NCBI GenBank assembly: GCA_016861025.1
Contig: BOKO01000009.1
Coordinates: forward strand, 161,236-225,235
Reading direction: 5' to 3'
Origin: Chloroflexota bacterium
Lineage (GTDB): Bacteria; Chloroflexota; Anaerolineae; Caldilineales; Caldilineaceae
Length of the DNA stretch: 64,000 nucleotides
Shown: one piece after another, positions 40,996 to 53,483 of the stretch
How positions within the stretch are numbered: position 1 is the first letter of the stretch
Layout: each line of letters opens with the position of its first letter
Program-made: the position numbers and the translations under genes
Notes under the pieces: model-generated
Database searches by the model: none
Seen by the model: the letters and a program-made list of their open reading frames with translations, nothing else
Told to the model about the DNA's origin: nothing

Positions 40996-43488
40996 ATGCC
41001 ACAACCGATTACGCCGTCCGATTTTTCCGAAATCCGCTGGAGGGGGCACTGGATCTGGGTTCCCGAAGAGCCTGTGCAGCCGAGCATCGGTCTATCCGCC
41101 GCTATCGATCCGCACGCGCAGGAGTCGCACGGGCTTTTCCGCCGGCAATTCCAGCTCGACCACGCCCCGCTGCGCGCCCCGGCACGCATTACTGCCGACT
41201 CGCGCTATGCGCTCTATGTGAATGGGCGCGAGGTCTGCCGCGGCCCCGTGCGCAGCCAGCCGCGGCGAATGCACTACGACCTGGTCGACCTGGCGCCTTA
41301 CCTGCAAACGGGCGTCAACCAGATCGCCATTTACGTGAAATACTACGGCACGCCCAAGTCGTACTGGATGCCGGCAACACCCAACATGACGCTTGGCAAA
41401 ACTGGCGTGCTCGTCTTCGAGGCGGACTTGGGCGAGGCCGGCTGGCTCGTCAGCGACCCTAGCTGGAAGGCGCACAAGCCACAAGCCTGGGCGACTGAGC
41501 GCGGCGCAGCGGAGACGTCGCCGATCGCCAGCGGCGTGCCGATCGAGATTTTCGACGCCCGTCGTTTTCCCCATCGCTGGAAAGAAACCGACTTCGACGA
41601 CAGTGCGTGGGGCGCAGCCCAACTCATCCCCGCCGTGCACATCGGCGGGTTTGCGCGCACACAGCCGCCCACCGATCCCTACGGCCCGCTCTATCCGCGG
41701 CCGATTGCCTTCCTCGACGGTGAGGTGCAGCGACCGGTCGCGGCGCGCATCGAAACCTATGCTGGCGCCGTCGATCCAGCCATTCACTCGCCGGTGCGTC
41801 GGGTCGAAACTACGCTGACAATGCCGCAACTCAGCGCACAGGAGGCGGACAATCTGCCGCTGGCGTTCGACGCGTCGCACGATGGCTGCGTGCGCATTGT
41901 GCTCGACATGGGGCGCATCGTCTCCGGGTTGGTTGGTTTTACGCTTGACGCCCCCGCTGGCGCTGAACTCGCTGCCGCTTATGTCGAGACGCCGCTCATC
42001 AAACCCGCCGGCATGCTCGATTCGCACGCTGGCACGCGCTACACCACACGCGGCGCCGATGACAGCTTCGAGGTCTTCGACTCCAATGGCTTCCGCTACG
42101 CCTATCTCGTGGTGCACAACGCGGCCGGGCGGGTCGTGCTGCGCGATTTTCAGGTGCGCGAACAGCTTTATCCGTGGACGCATGGCGCCGCCTTTGCGTG
42201 CAGCGACGACGATCTGAATCGCATCTATGCTGCCGGCATTCGCACCGTGCAACTCAACTCGCACGACGCCTTCCTCGACTGCCCGACGCGTGAACAGCGC
42301 GCCTGGGTGGGCGACAGCGTCGTCCATCAGATGGTGCATCTTGCCACCAATCAGGATTGGCGGCTGGCATGGCATTATCTGACCATCGGCAACTCGCCGC
42401 GTTCCGACGGCATCCTGCCGATGAGCGTCGTCGGCGAGATCGAGGCGGGCGGCGGCTTCACCATCCCCGATTGGGCGCTGCACTGGGTGCACGGCGTCTA
42501 CAACCGCTATCGCTTCAGCGGTGATAAGGACATAGTCAAAGCGCTGATGCCGACCATCGAGCGTATCCTGCGCTGGTATGCGCCTTATCAAACTGCGGCG
42601 GGGGTGCTCAAAGATGTGATCGAGTGGAACCTGGTCGACTGGTCGAGCGTCTCCACCGCCGACACCAGCTCGGTGCTGACGGCGCTGTGGGCGCGCGGTC
42701 TGCGCGAGTTCGCCGAGATGGCGGATTGGCTGGAGGAGCGCAGCAGCCGACGTTGGGTGGAAGGATTGTACGCCCGCGCCAAAGCCGGCTTCGAGATGTT
42801 CTGGGACGAGGCGCGCGGCTCGTACATCGATCATATCGTCAATGGCGCACCACAGCCGGAGATGAGCCAGCTCGCTGGCGCGCTGGCGATCTGCTCCGGT
42901 CTGGCGCCCGCCGATCGCTGGCCGCGCATCGTGCAGACGATCACCGATCCGCAGCGCGTGGTCGTGCGTTCGTGGAGCGGCGGCGGCGGCGAATACTCGA
43001 TGGAGAAGATGCAGAAGCAGTTCATGGGCATCTACGAGCCGGACTGGGATGTGCAACACGAAATCGTGAGCGCTGAACCGTTCATGAGCTACACGGTTCA
43101 CGACGCCGTGGCGTTGGCTGGCATGGCTGACCGCCTGCCCGATCTCTACCCGCGCTGGCTCGAATTCCTGGTCGATGGCTACGACACGATCGGGGAATGT
43201 TGGGGCTGGGGCACGCACGTCCACGGCTGGAGCTGCACACCAACGCGCGACATGGTCTTCTACACGCTGGGCGTCACGCCGGCGGAACCGGGCTACACTG
43301 TCGCCCGTATTGCGCCGCGCCTGGGGCGCTTGACGTGGGCAAAAGGGTCTGTACCAACGCCGCACGGGTTGATTCATGTCGAGGTCGAAGATCAACGACT
43401 GACCCTTGATTCGCCTGTGCCGGTCATCGTCGCAATGCCAGGCAAGGCGTCCCTCCATCTGTCAGCGGGACGGCACGTCGTCGAATGA
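40996..43488 (+). CDS. GH78-like alpha-L-rhamnosidase
   Basis: The 830-aa enzyme has N-terminal beta domains (RWRGHWIWVPEEP, FRRQFQLDHAP, RITADSRYALYVNGREVCRG), a middle domain, and an (alpha/alpha)6 barrel from about residue 400. In the barrel I see NSHDAFLDCPTREQRAWVGD, the GH78 motif holding the acidic catalytic residue, and later GGGEYSMEKMQKQFMGIYEP and WGWGTHVHGWSCTPTRDMV. A final small beta domain closes it. No signal peptide is visible, so it may act in the cytoplasm on imported rhamnosides. CAGGAG 6 nt before the ATG at 40996 sets the start. Its stop abuts the convergent ABC gene with no gap. Confidence 0.85.
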   Translation: MPQPITPSDFSEIRWRGHWIWVPEEPVQPSIGLSAAIDPHAQESHGLFRRQFQLDHAPLRAPARITADSRYALYVNGREVCRGPVRSQPRRMHYDLVDLAPYLQTGVNQIAIYVKYYGTPKSYWMPATPNMTLGKTGVLVFEADLGEAGWLVSDPSWKAHKPQAWATERGAAETSPIASGVPIEIFDARRFPHRWKETDFDDSAWGAAQLIPAVHIGGFARTQPPTDPYGPLYPRPIAFLDGEVQRPVAARIETYAGAVDPAIHSPVRRVETTLTMPQLSAQEADNLPLAFDASHDGCVRIVLDMGRIVSGLVGFTLDAPAGAELAAAYVETPLIKPAGMLDSHAGTRYTTRGADDSFEVFDSNGFRYAYLVVHNAAGRVVLRDFQVREQLYPWTHGAAFACSDDDLNRIYAAGIRTVQLNSHDAFLDCPTREQRAWVGDSVVHQMVHLATNQDWRLAWHYLTIGNSPRSDGILPMSVVGEIEAGGGFTIPDWALHWVHGVYNRYRFSGDKDIVKALMPTIERILRWYAPYQTAAGVLKDVIEWNLVDWSSVSTADTSSVLTALWARGLREFAEMADWLEERSSRRWVEGLYARAKAGFEMFWDEARGSYIDHIVNGAPQPEMSQLAGALAICSGLAPADRWPRIVQTITDPQRVVVRSWSGGGGEYSMEKMQKQFMGIYEPDWDVQHEIVSAEPFMSYTVHDAVALAGMADRLPDLYPRWLEFLVDGYDTIGECWGWGTHVHGWSCTPTRDMVFYTLGVTPAEPGYTVARIAPRLGRLTWAKGSVPTPHGLIHVEVEDQRLTLDSPVPVIVAMPGKASLHLSAGRHVVE

Positions 43489-45254
<1,766 letters not shown>

Positions 45255-45258
<4 letters not shown>

Positions 45259-47186
45259 TGGCTTGCCTCTTCGATGGAAAATTCTAGCGGCGGCGCCAGC
45301 AGAGCGCCATCTGCGCCGGTGTACATGCCGACCAGCATCCGCGCCGGCTGCGCGCCACGCTGTAGCGTAATCGTATGGCGCTCAACCAACGTCTCACCCG
45401 GCTTCCACAGCGTTGTGGGGTAGTAGTCGCCGCCGGGCGGGTGGTCGCTCTGGTTGAGTTTTTCGCCAGCGGCGTCGAAAAGCTGCACGGTCGTCGTGTA
45501 GATGCGGTCGAGCGCCTCCGTCACTGACCAAACCAGCGTCACCTCGACGCCATCAGCGGTTGGCGTCCAACGATAGCCTTTCAGAACCAGTGGCCCGTAG
45601 GACAGATCGAGCGTCGTCAACGGCGTTGGCGCGATTGCCGGCCCCATCACCTCAACCAGCGGCGCGGCGCGCGGTGCAAGCGTGAAGCGCGTCTCCAGCC
45701 CCGGCATCGGCTTGATCAGGTAGATCGGCTGTGCACCGCCCGCATCAAGCGCAGTCTGCACCGTGGCGCCGATGTCGCGGAAGCGATCTCCCGGCGCGAT
45801 CAGCGGAAAGAGCGCGGTGCGCGCCACCGTGCGGTTCTCGACGGTCTGCAAATAGAAAAACGGCGTGAGCTCGTTGCGGTCGTTGCTGATCAGGATTGCA
45901 TCGGGCGGCGGCGCGGCAGCCGCAATCGCCTCCCACTGTGCGCGGGCGGCGGCGCTGTCGCGCTGGAGCTGGTCGAAGATCGGCGTGTAAGTGATCCAAA
46001 GCTGCGCCGGGAAAGCCAACAGCACGATCAACAGACCGACGCCCCAGCCAGGCGCGGGCGGCGCATCAGCCGCTGCGTTGAACCGAAACCTGCCGCCGAT
46101 GCCCGCGCCGGCGAAGGCGATCCAGATGCAGGCGAGCAAATAGAGCGGGATATAGTAGACGAAAATGTCGCCGATGGCGTAGAAAAGATTGAAGGTCAGT
46201 TGCAGGACAAAATAGCTGCCGGTCAGCGCCAGCAGCGGCCAGGCGCGCAGCCGCACCAGCACAAACAGACCGACGACGATCAACACGACGCCGACCCACT
46301 CGAAATGACGCAGCCAGAGCAGCGTCGCCGTCGAGGCGCCGGCCAGCGCCGTCGCTGCGTCGTGAAAGCCAACCGAGATCGAGCGACCGGTGACAAAATC
46401 GACGAACGCGGCGGGTGTGCGCTCGAACAGCGTCAACACGCCGTCGCCCAGCGGTTGATGATACCAGGGCGACGCCTCGGGCCCGCTGCGCAACGGGACG
46501 TAGAGATAGAGCAGCAGCGGCGTCAGAACTGCCGGCAGCCCCCACAGCCAGGCGTGCACGTTGCGCCACCAATCCCGCCGCACCATGAACAGGTAGAGCA
46601 ACAGCGCCGGCGCCAGCAACATCGTGGTTGCATGGTGCGTGAGCGCCAGCCCGAACAGCAACGCCAACAGCGCAATGCGTCGCGCAAACGTCCGCTCATC
46701 GGCGTCGGCGACCGCGGCGACCCGCCCCGCTGCCCACAAAATGCCGATCAGGAAGAGCGCGTGCAACGCGTAGACCTCGGCCTGGATCGCCTGACTGCGC
46801 ACCGTCGGGTTGGCGACGAAAAAGGCGACGCCCAGCGCAGCCGCCAGGCGTCGCACGTTCGCTGCGCCAGGCAGCCAGCCGACGAACAGCAGAAAGAGTG
46901 CGCCCGCCGCCGTGCCGGTAAAGACGACGCTGAGCACGTTGAGCGAAGCCGCCGGCGACACGCCAACCAACGCCCACAGATGCTGCCACAGCCCGCCGAC
47001 GATCAGATAGAGCGGATAGCCGGTGGCGTGCGCCAGCCCGAAATTCCACGCCGCAAATTGAAATTCGCCCGCATCGCCCGGCAGCAGATCAAAGGGCGCG
47101 GCGCGCACCAACAGCCCCATCGTCGCCGCTGCCACGATCAGCGCAATTTGTCTGTCAAGAGGCGAAATCTGGTTGGATTTGACCAT
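45255..47186 (-). CDS. DUF2723 membrane protein, probable polyprenyl-P-mannose:protein mannosyltransferase
   Basis: The 643-aa protein has about a dozen transmembrane helices. The first periplasmic loop has LLPGDAGEFQFAAWNFGLAH with the acidic D-x-x-E characteristic of DUF2723/PMT-like GT-C enzymes, then ATGYPLYLIVGGLW and AEVYALHALFLIGILW. The C-terminal third is a soluble extracytoplasmic region. The gene diverges from a polyprenol-phosphate mannose synthase 61 bp away, which would supply the donor. The start at 47186 (VKSNQISPLDRQ) is preferred; a longer frame overlaps that gene. Confidence 0.8.
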
Positions 47187-47247
47187 GTCTGGCGATTGAC
47201 CGATAATGGTTTGGTTTTGGACGGTTCGATGAAAGCTGCCGCCATCT

Positions 47248-48036
47248 ATGAGTGCACTCTGGTCTGGGCGGGCACTGATGATTGTGCCCACCTACAATGA
47301 AAGCGAAAATCTTGCCCGTCTGGTCGGTCAGTTGCGCCAGTTGCCGGGCGACATTCATCTTTTAATCGTGGACGACAACTCGCCCGACGGCACCGGTGCC
47401 ATCGCTGACGCCATCGCAGCGTGCGACCCCGGCGTGCGCGTGCTGCACCGCACCGGCAAGCTCGGACTGGGCACAGCCTACAAAGCCGGCTTTCGTTACG
47501 GCATCGAACACGGCTACGACTACATCTGCACGATGGATGCCGACTTCAGCCATAGCCCGGAAAGCCTGCCCGATCTACTCAACATGGCCGCCGCAGGTTA
47601 CGACCTGGTGATCGGCAGCCGCTATGTCGCCGGTGGCGCCGTGGTCGGTTCGCCGCCGCTGCGCAAGCTGATCAGCTACACTGCCAACGCCCTGGCGCAC
47701 ACGCTGCTCGGTGTGACTGCGCGCGATTGCACCGCCGGTTTCCGCTGCTATCGCCGCCAGGTGCTGGAAGCCATCGACCTGGAAGCTATCTTCAGCAGCG
47801 GCTACAGCTTTTTGATCGAGATGGCGTTCATCGTCGAACGCGCCGGCTTTCGCACCGGTGAAACGCCGATCACTTTTGTGAACCGCACCGAAGGCGCCAG
47901 CAAGATCAACAAGCTCGAAATCTACAAGGCAATGTACACCATCGTCCGCCTGCGCACTCAGGCGCTGCCCTGGGATCGCATCATGGCCGCCTACCACCAG
48001 CGCAGCCGGGCGCGCTCCGCCGACCAGGCTGAATAG
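47248..48036 (+). CDS. Polyprenol (dolichol)-phosphate mannose synthase, GT2
   Basis: It transfers mannose from GDP-mannose to a polyprenyl phosphate for use by GT-C enzymes outside the membrane. The 262-aa GT2 fold has VPTYNESENLARLVGQL, LLIVDDNSPDGTGAIAD, GLGTAYKAGFRYGIEHGYDY, TMDADFSHSPESLPDLL (DxD metal site) and GSRYVAGG. The C-terminus has TAGFRCYRRQVLEAIDL and EGASKINKLEIYKAMYTIV, as in DPM1-type soluble synthases without extra membrane helices. It neighbours the DUF2723 mannosyltransferase and a GT39-like protein 30 kb away. Confidence 0.9.
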   Translation: MSALWSGRALMIVPTYNESENLARLVGQLRQLPGDIHLLIVDDNSPDGTGAIADAIAACDPGVRVLHRTGKLGLGTAYKAGFRYGIEHGYDYICTMDADFSHSPESLPDLLNMAAAGYDLVIGSRYVAGGAVVGSPPLRKLISYTANALAHTLLGVTARDCTAGFRCYRRQVLEAIDLEAIFSSGYSFLIEMAFIVERAGFRTGETPITFVNRTEGASKINKLEIYKAMYTIVRLRTQALPWDRIMAAYHQRSRARSADQAE

Positions 48037-48037
48037 A

Positions 48038-48122
48038 ATGCGGATTCAGCGGATTGTGCGGATGCACGCGGATTTTGTCTTGATCTGCGTGAATCCGCCG
48101 CATCCGCTCAATCCGCGTTCCA
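48038..48122. repeat. Intergenic palindrome built of GCGGAT/ATCCGC units
   Basis: Left half carries GCGGATTCAGCGGATTGTGC and right half GCATCCGCTCAATCCGCG, so the two sides can fold onto each other around a T-rich centre. It fills the gap between convergent genes and may serve as a bidirectional terminator. This looks like a dispersed REP-type repeat, but only one clear copy is in the window. Confidence 0.6.
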
Positions 48123-48128
48123 TTTTCC

Positions 48129-51065
48129 TCATCTCCCAATCTGCACCCAATCCACCGCAGCGGCGAGCGGGCGGCGGTCGCGGTTGAGGCTGACGCGCAG
48201 GAACGCATCGTTGGCGTCGATCACCTGGGCGGCGGCGCCGCTCGCAGCGCCCTTGACGCCAGCGATGGCGAAGTGCTGTCCGCGCACTGCGTCGAGCTGC
48301 ATCGCCGCGCCGAGGCTGTTCAACGCCTGCACCGCGTCTGCGCTCAGGTAGTTCGTCGCCTCGCCATAGGTGACGACCAGCACCGGCGCGCCGTCAGGAA
48401 TTTGCTCGACGAATTGCACCAGCCGGTCACTTTCCGCCTCCGACGCCGTGGTGTCGAAGCCGACCTTGTCGAGCACGCGCCCGCTACGCCGATCCAGCAC
48501 GGTGATGTTGACCCCGCGCCGCCCCGCCGAGCCGTCGCTCTGCACACCCTCCGCGTCGAAGAGCGCAATGAAGCCGCCGTCGGCAAAGGCCTTGAGATCG
48601 GCGTCGACCGGAAGCGCAACGCCGGTCGTCCCGATCATGCGGTCGCCAGGCATCACCTGACGAGGGGCGGCGGCGTAATCCCAGGTCAGCTCCAGCCGGT
48701 TCAAGCCGCTTGCGAGCAGCGTTCCAGGCACGCGCCAGGTCAACTCCTGCCAGCCGTTGGGCAGCGGCTGCACGTCGAGACGGTGACCGTTGACGGTCAA
48801 TCTGACCTGCTGCGCTGGCCCGTCGGGGTAGGCGAACGGATGCGCGCGCATCGCGATCAGGTAGGTCGCATCGGGATCGACGGAGCGTAAGGGCGCAAAC
48901 AACCGGCTGCTGCGCCCGGTCGCCCAGGTTGCGCTCTCGCCATAAGGCGAGTCGATCTCGGCGGCGTCCCAACCTTCGCCGCGATAGGGGAAAGTGCCTG
49001 CCTCGCCGAGATTGAGATAGAACTGGTCGCCGCCCGCAGGCTGAATCACGCGGTAGGCTTCGATGCCATCTTCCGCCCAGAAAGGCGTCGTTTCGAGCGG
49101 CAGCGTGCGTTTGACAAAATCCCACGCATCCTGCCAGGTGTCGGTGTAGGGCGGGCGATCCGGGATCGGCGGGAAGCGCAGCACGTAGCGCGTGTCGTAG
49201 AGATACATCAGATCCTCGGCTTGCGCCGCAGCCGCTTCGATTACCTCCGGTGCAACCGGTCGCCCAAACTGGATTTCGGTCAGCGCCTTGAAATAGGGGA
49301 TGCGCTCGAAATAGTCCATCTTGAACTCCGGCGCGCGGCTGATATTGCCGCCGAGCATCGGCTTGCCATGTGCAGTCTGGTAGTATTGCAGCAGCGTCTT
49401 TTCCGGTCCCAACACGCCAAAGCTGTTGCGCCAGCCGAGCGGAAGCTGCATGATCGAAAACTCGCCCGGCTCCGCCGCAATCGTATCGTAGACCGCCGGC
49501 ACCCGTGCATCCGAAAGCGGCAGCGGCAGCGCCAGGTGCTCGAAGACGATGGCGAACGCCAGCACGCCAGCCAGCGCCGGTCGCAGCCAGTGCGCGTTCA
49601 TCGTCAGCTTGCCCTGGCGCATGCGTTCGAGCAGCCAGTAGAGTCCGTAGCCCACCAGCACCGCAATGCCGAGCATCAGCAGCACGCTGTTGCGGTTCGG
49701 CGCACGGTTGGCTTTGATGATCGGGATGAAATGCAGCACGGCAAAGGGCAGCGGCGCCGTCGTCTCCAGCCCGTCGAGGTCAAAGCGATAGCGCCCGTTG
49801 ATCTGCAGCAGCGGTCCCAGCGTCAGCACGCCAAAGACGAGGCTTGTCCACACCCAGATTCTGACCTTGCGCCAGAACGTCACCGCACCGACCAGCGCCA
49901 GCGTCAGCGTCATCCACCCCAGAAAGACGGTGTTGATGTCGCGGAAGCCGGTCAGTTCCGGGTTGGCGGCGCGCTGTTGCACCAGCCGCAGTTCGCGCAC
50001 CACATCGCCGCCAAAAATGGGGTGAAAGACCGTCGCCGTAAACCACCCCAGCAAATCGGTGCTGAGCATCAACGCATCGCCCCAGCCCTGCAGGTCATAG
50101 TCGGCGCTGAAAAAGGTCATCACAATCGGAATCAGCGCCGGCGACCAGACCAGAAACGCCACGACGCCGAGGAGGAGGAGATTGGAGACTGGAGATTGAA
50201 GATTGAAGATTGAGTGATTGGGCGATTGGGCCGCAGGGATAGCGATCTCCCCCTCTCCCCTTCCCCCCTTCTCCCTTTCTCCTAATCTCCTAATCCCCAA
50301 TCTCCAATCTCGAACTCTCACCAGCACGACAATCACCGTGAACATCGCCAGGAAGAGCGCGCTGATCATCTCTGCCAGACCGGTGAGCGCAAAGAAGATG
50401 CCGCCCAACACTGCCCAATGCCGTTGGCGCGCCGCCGCCAGCTTCGGATCAAAGATGCGCAGCAGCGCCAGCGCATAGAACGGGATCCACTGCGTCGTCA
50501 CCATGTCATAGTGACCAAGCGCCGCATAGACCGCCCGGTTCGAGGCAAAGGCATAGACGAGACCGGCGACGAAAGCGGCAAGAAACGCAGGAGATTGGAG
50601 ATTGGAAATTGGAGATTGACTCGTCGCGGCGGTGCGATCCCCGAATCTCCAATCTCCAATCTCCAATCTCTTCAGCAAATAACTCACCAACAGCCACGTC
50701 CCATACCCGCTCAACACCGTGCTGGCGAGCAGCGTGATGTTGTTGGCAAAGGGCAGGTTGACCGCCAGCGCTAGCGGCATGGCGGCGAGCACATGATAAA
50801 AGTTGTAGGTGTAGAGAATCAGATCGATGCCAAGCGGGAACCAGATCAGCTCGCTGTGCAGCGGCGACTGCAGGCTGTCGATCAGGGCGTGCTTGAAGTA
50901 CCAAATGTTCCAGACAAAGGTCGATTCATCGAACGCCCATTGCGGCACCCCCGGAACGTGGGTCGTGATCTGCGCGATCAGGGGCCAGCTTAGCAATATA
51001 CTCAGAATTGTGTAAGCCGTCAGCACAAAAAGATGACGGCGCACTCCGGTCGACAGTCGGCGCAT
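48129..51065 (-). CDS. Large membrane protein (GT-C / YfhO-like) with inserted repeats and C-terminal ILEI-like domain
   Basis: The 978-aa protein has about eleven transmembrane helices in residues 1-480. An extracytoplasmic region follows, including a jelly-roll-like part (LRLTVNGHRLDV-type strands) and a final domain of about 110 residues: VNITVLDRRSGRVLDKVGFD, VLVVTYGEATNYLSADAVQA, GQHFAIAGVKGAASG. That end resembles the ILEI/PANDER domain known from eukaryotic secreted proteins and some bacterial surface enzymes. The membrane part fits bacterial GT-C or YfhO-type glycosyl carriers, donor unknown. Two cytosolic loops contain in-frame insertions (residues about 130-160 and 255-300) coded by GGAGATT heptads. 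It lies 11 nt downstream of a methyltransferase gene. Confidence 0.75.
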   Translation of the reverse strand: MRRLSTGVRRHLFVLTAYTILSILLSWPLIAQITTHVPGVPQWAFDESTFVWNIWYFKHALIDSLQSPLHSELIWFPLGIDLILYTYNFYHVLAAMPLALAVNLPFANNITLLASTVLSGYGTWLLVSYLLKRLEIGDWRFGDRTAATSQSPISNLQSPAFLAAFVAGLVYAFASNRAVYAALGHYDMVTTQWIPFYALALLRIFDPKLAAARQRHWAVLGGIFFALTGLAEMISALFLAMFTVIVVLVRVRDWRLGIRRLGEREKGGRGEGEIAIPAAQSPNHSIFNLQSPVSNLLLLGVVAFLVWSPALIPIVMTFFSADYDLQGWGDALMLSTDLLGWFTATVFHPIFGGDVVRELRLVQQRAANPELTGFRDINTVFLGWMTLTLALVGAVTFWRKVRIWVWTSLVFGVLTLGPLLQINGRYRFDLDGLETTAPLPFAVLHFIPIIKANRAPNRNSVLLMLGIAVLVGYGLYWLLERMRQGKLTMNAHWLRPALAGVLAFAIVFEHLALPLPLSDARVPAVYDTIAAEPGEFSIMQLPLGWRNSFGVLGPEKTLLQYYQTAHGKPMLGGNISRAPEFKMDYFERIPYFKALTEIQFGRPVAPEVIEAAAAQAEDLMYLYDTRYVLRFPPIPDRPPYTDTWQDAWDFVKRTLPLETTPFWAEDGIEAYRVIQPAGGDQFYLNLGEAGTFPYRGEGWDAAEIDSPYGESATWATGRSSRLFAPLRSVDPDATYLIAMRAHPFAYPDGPAQQVRLTVNGHRLDVQPLPNGWQELTWRVPGTLLASGLNRLELTWDYAAAPRQVMPGDRMIGTTGVALPVDADLKAFADGGFIALFDAEGVQSDGSAGRRGVNITVLDRRSGRVLDKVGFDTTASEAESDRLVQFVEQIPDGAPVLVVTYGEATNYLSADAVQALNSLGAAMQLDAVRGQHFAIAGVKGAASGAAAQVIDANDAFLRVSLNRDRRPLAAAVDWVQIGR
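50176..50312. repeat. GGAGATT/AATCTCC heptad array, inverted halves, inside the membrane-protein gene
   Basis: Direct heptads (50176-50230) face inverted ones (50279-50312) across a CT-rich centre. The whole is read in frame and places RDWRLGIRRLGEREK and HSIFNLQSPVSNL into a loop between membrane helices. Confidence 0.75.
50590..50670. repeat. Second GGAGATT heptad palindrome in the same gene
   Basis: About four heptads on the left (50590-50619) mirror four on the right (50644-50670) around a GC-rich 24-nt centre. In frame it encodes RLEIGDWRFGDRTA and SQSPISNLQSPAF. Confidence 0.78.
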
Positions 51066-51076
51066 GAAGATGTCCT

Positions 51077-51835
<759 letters not shown>

Positions 51836-51908
51836 ATATCCCCCTTGTTTGAGCGTAATCGCAGCAACGTTTGCAAATCAGCCCCTGTGACTACACTGTG
51901 ATTTCTGT

Positions 51909-53483
51909 TCACTCCACCCGCTGCGCAACAAAGTGCTCGCCGCCCGCCACATCGATGATGCGCACGCCCACCGTCGTCGGCAGTGTGGGCGCCGTCAGCC
52001 GATACCGACCGCTCACCATGTCGCGCTTCTTGAGCGGTGCATCTGCGATCGTAGCGCGTAGCACTTTGCCGTCATACGCCGGATCAATGGTGATGCTGTC
52101 CACCAGCGCCCGCCACCCAACATCAGCCAGATTTGCGGCGACATCCTGCAGCGCCGGCAGGTGGACATCATGCACAATAACTTCCATTGTACCCTGTTCG
52201 GCGTCGATCCGGGTAATCGAGCGGCTAATATCGGGCAAGTTTTTCTGCACGCGTTGGGATGGTGCAGTTGTGTAGACGGCGAATCCTGGTGATTTCTCCC
52301 CCGGAAATTCACTGGATAGTGACTGTTTTGTCCACACAGCCTGCAGCCGCCGCGTCGTCGTCTGGACAGCGCCGTAGCTGGCGTCGCAGGCGATCCAGCG
52401 GCGCCCTCGTTTCTGCGCCACCGCTGGGGTTGTGCCAGAGCCGCAGAAGGGGTCGAGCACCCAGTCGCCCGCATCGCTGCCTGCGCTCAACACGCGTTCG
52501 AGCAGCGCTTCGGTCTTCTGCGTCGGGTAGCCCAGGTCTTCGCCCGGCGTCGTGCCCAGCCCGGGGATGTCGTCCCACAGGTTGTCCACGGTGCGCTCGA
52601 CCTGATAGCGTCCCTTGCCCAGATCGGTGAGATAGTATTTCACGCCGATGTTGCCGCCATTGGAGGTGTAGACGCGGCGGTTGGCTTCGTCGATCACGAT
52701 TTCGCCGCGATAGGGCGCGTAGAGCCGGCCCTCGGCGTGCAGCTCCTTCAGCCGCTCAAATGAATACGTCCCAGGGTCGGAGGTGCGGAAAAAGCCGCGT
52801 TCGTCGCGCATGAAGGCGGCGGCGGCTTCTGTCTCGCTCAGTTCGATGCGGCGGCGCGGCGGATGCCAGCAGGTGGGCGCGGCGCGGTTGCGCGCATAGA
52901 CCAGGATCGTCTGCGCGCTGTTGGGAAAGTAGAAGGCGTTGACTTTGGCGCCGCGTGCGGTCTGGCTGCGCCACACAATCGTGTTGAGATAATTTTCCGC
53001 GCCAAAAACTTCGTCCAACAGACAACGCAGATGGTGGGCATGACGGTGGTCACAGTGCAGCCACACACTGCCGTCATCAGCAAGCAAGTCGCGCAGCAGC
53101 GGCAGCCGGGCGTAGATGAACTGCAAATACGCGCCTTCATTCCAGATGTCGCTGTAACCAGCTTGCTGACGTTGGGCGCCGTCGAGCGTGCGCGCATTCG
53201 CACCGCGCAACCGCACCTTGCGCGGCCACTCCACGCCGCTGTCGTAGGGTGGGTCGGCGTAAATCAGCCGGATCTTGCCGCCAAAGCCGGCGTCGAGCAG
53301 ATGCGCCAGAAAGTTCAGGTTGTCGTCGTGACAGAGGATGTTCGGCGCGTCCGGCGATGTTCCGGCAAAACGCCGCGGCTCGAAGGTCTCGACCAGCGTC
53401 GGGGCAACGGTGGGCGGCGGCGGTGCGGTGTGCTTGCCGGGCCAACGCAGCTCGACGCGGCTGGCTTGGTCACGGTCGCTCAT
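51909..53483 (-). CDS. Orphan DNA methyltransferase (Mod-like, N6-adenine or N4-cytosine)
   Basis: The 524-aa protein has motif IV IRLIYADPPYDSG (DPPY) near residue 75 and, later, motif I WVLDPFCGSGTTPAVAQ near residue 345, the order of beta-class amino-methyltransferases such as type III Mod and many orphan enzymes. DPPY favours adenine. A target-recognition part lies between, and a C-terminal domain of about 120 residues (YTTAPSQRVQKNLPDISRSI to IIDVAGGEHFVAQRVE) has no clear match. No restriction (Res) gene is adjacent. The ATG at 53483 overlaps the trmB stop, so the gene is read downstream of trmB. Confidence 0.85.
   Translation of the reverse strand: MSDRDQASRVELRWPGKHTAPPPPTVAPTLVETFEPRRFAGTSPDAPNILCHDDNLNFLAHLLDAGFGGKIRLIYADPPYDSGVEWPRKVRLRGANARTLDGAQRQQAGYSDIWNEGAYLQFIYARLPLLRDLLADDGSVWLHCDHRHAHHLRCLLDEVFGAENYLNTIVWRSQTARGAKVNAFYFPNSAQTILVYARNRAAPTCWHPPRRRIELSETEAAAAFMRDERGFFRTSDPGTYSFERLKELHAEGRLYAPYRGEIVIDEANRRVYTSNGGNIGVKYYLTDLGKGRYQVERTVDNLWDDIPGLGTTPGEDLGYPTQKTEALLERVLSAGSDAGDWVLDPFCGSGTTPAVAQKRGRRWIACDASYGAVQTTTRRLQAVWTKQSLSSEFPGEKSPGFAVYTTAPSQRVQKNLPDISRSITRIDAEQGTMEVIVHDVHLPALQDVAANLADVGWRALVDSITIDPAYDGKVLRATIADAPLKKRDMVSGRYRLTAPTLPTTVGVRIIDVAGGEHFVAQRVE

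Noticed and set aside
41092..43458. 788-codon minus-strand frame opposite the rhamnosidase
   Set aside because: Shadow frame; its sequence is a His/Arg/Val-rich mirror of the GH78 gene, with no ribosome site or family motif.
50176..50670. CRISPR or tandem-repeat locus
   Set aside because: The heptads are inverted arrays read in frame within one protein gene; no repeat-spacer structure.
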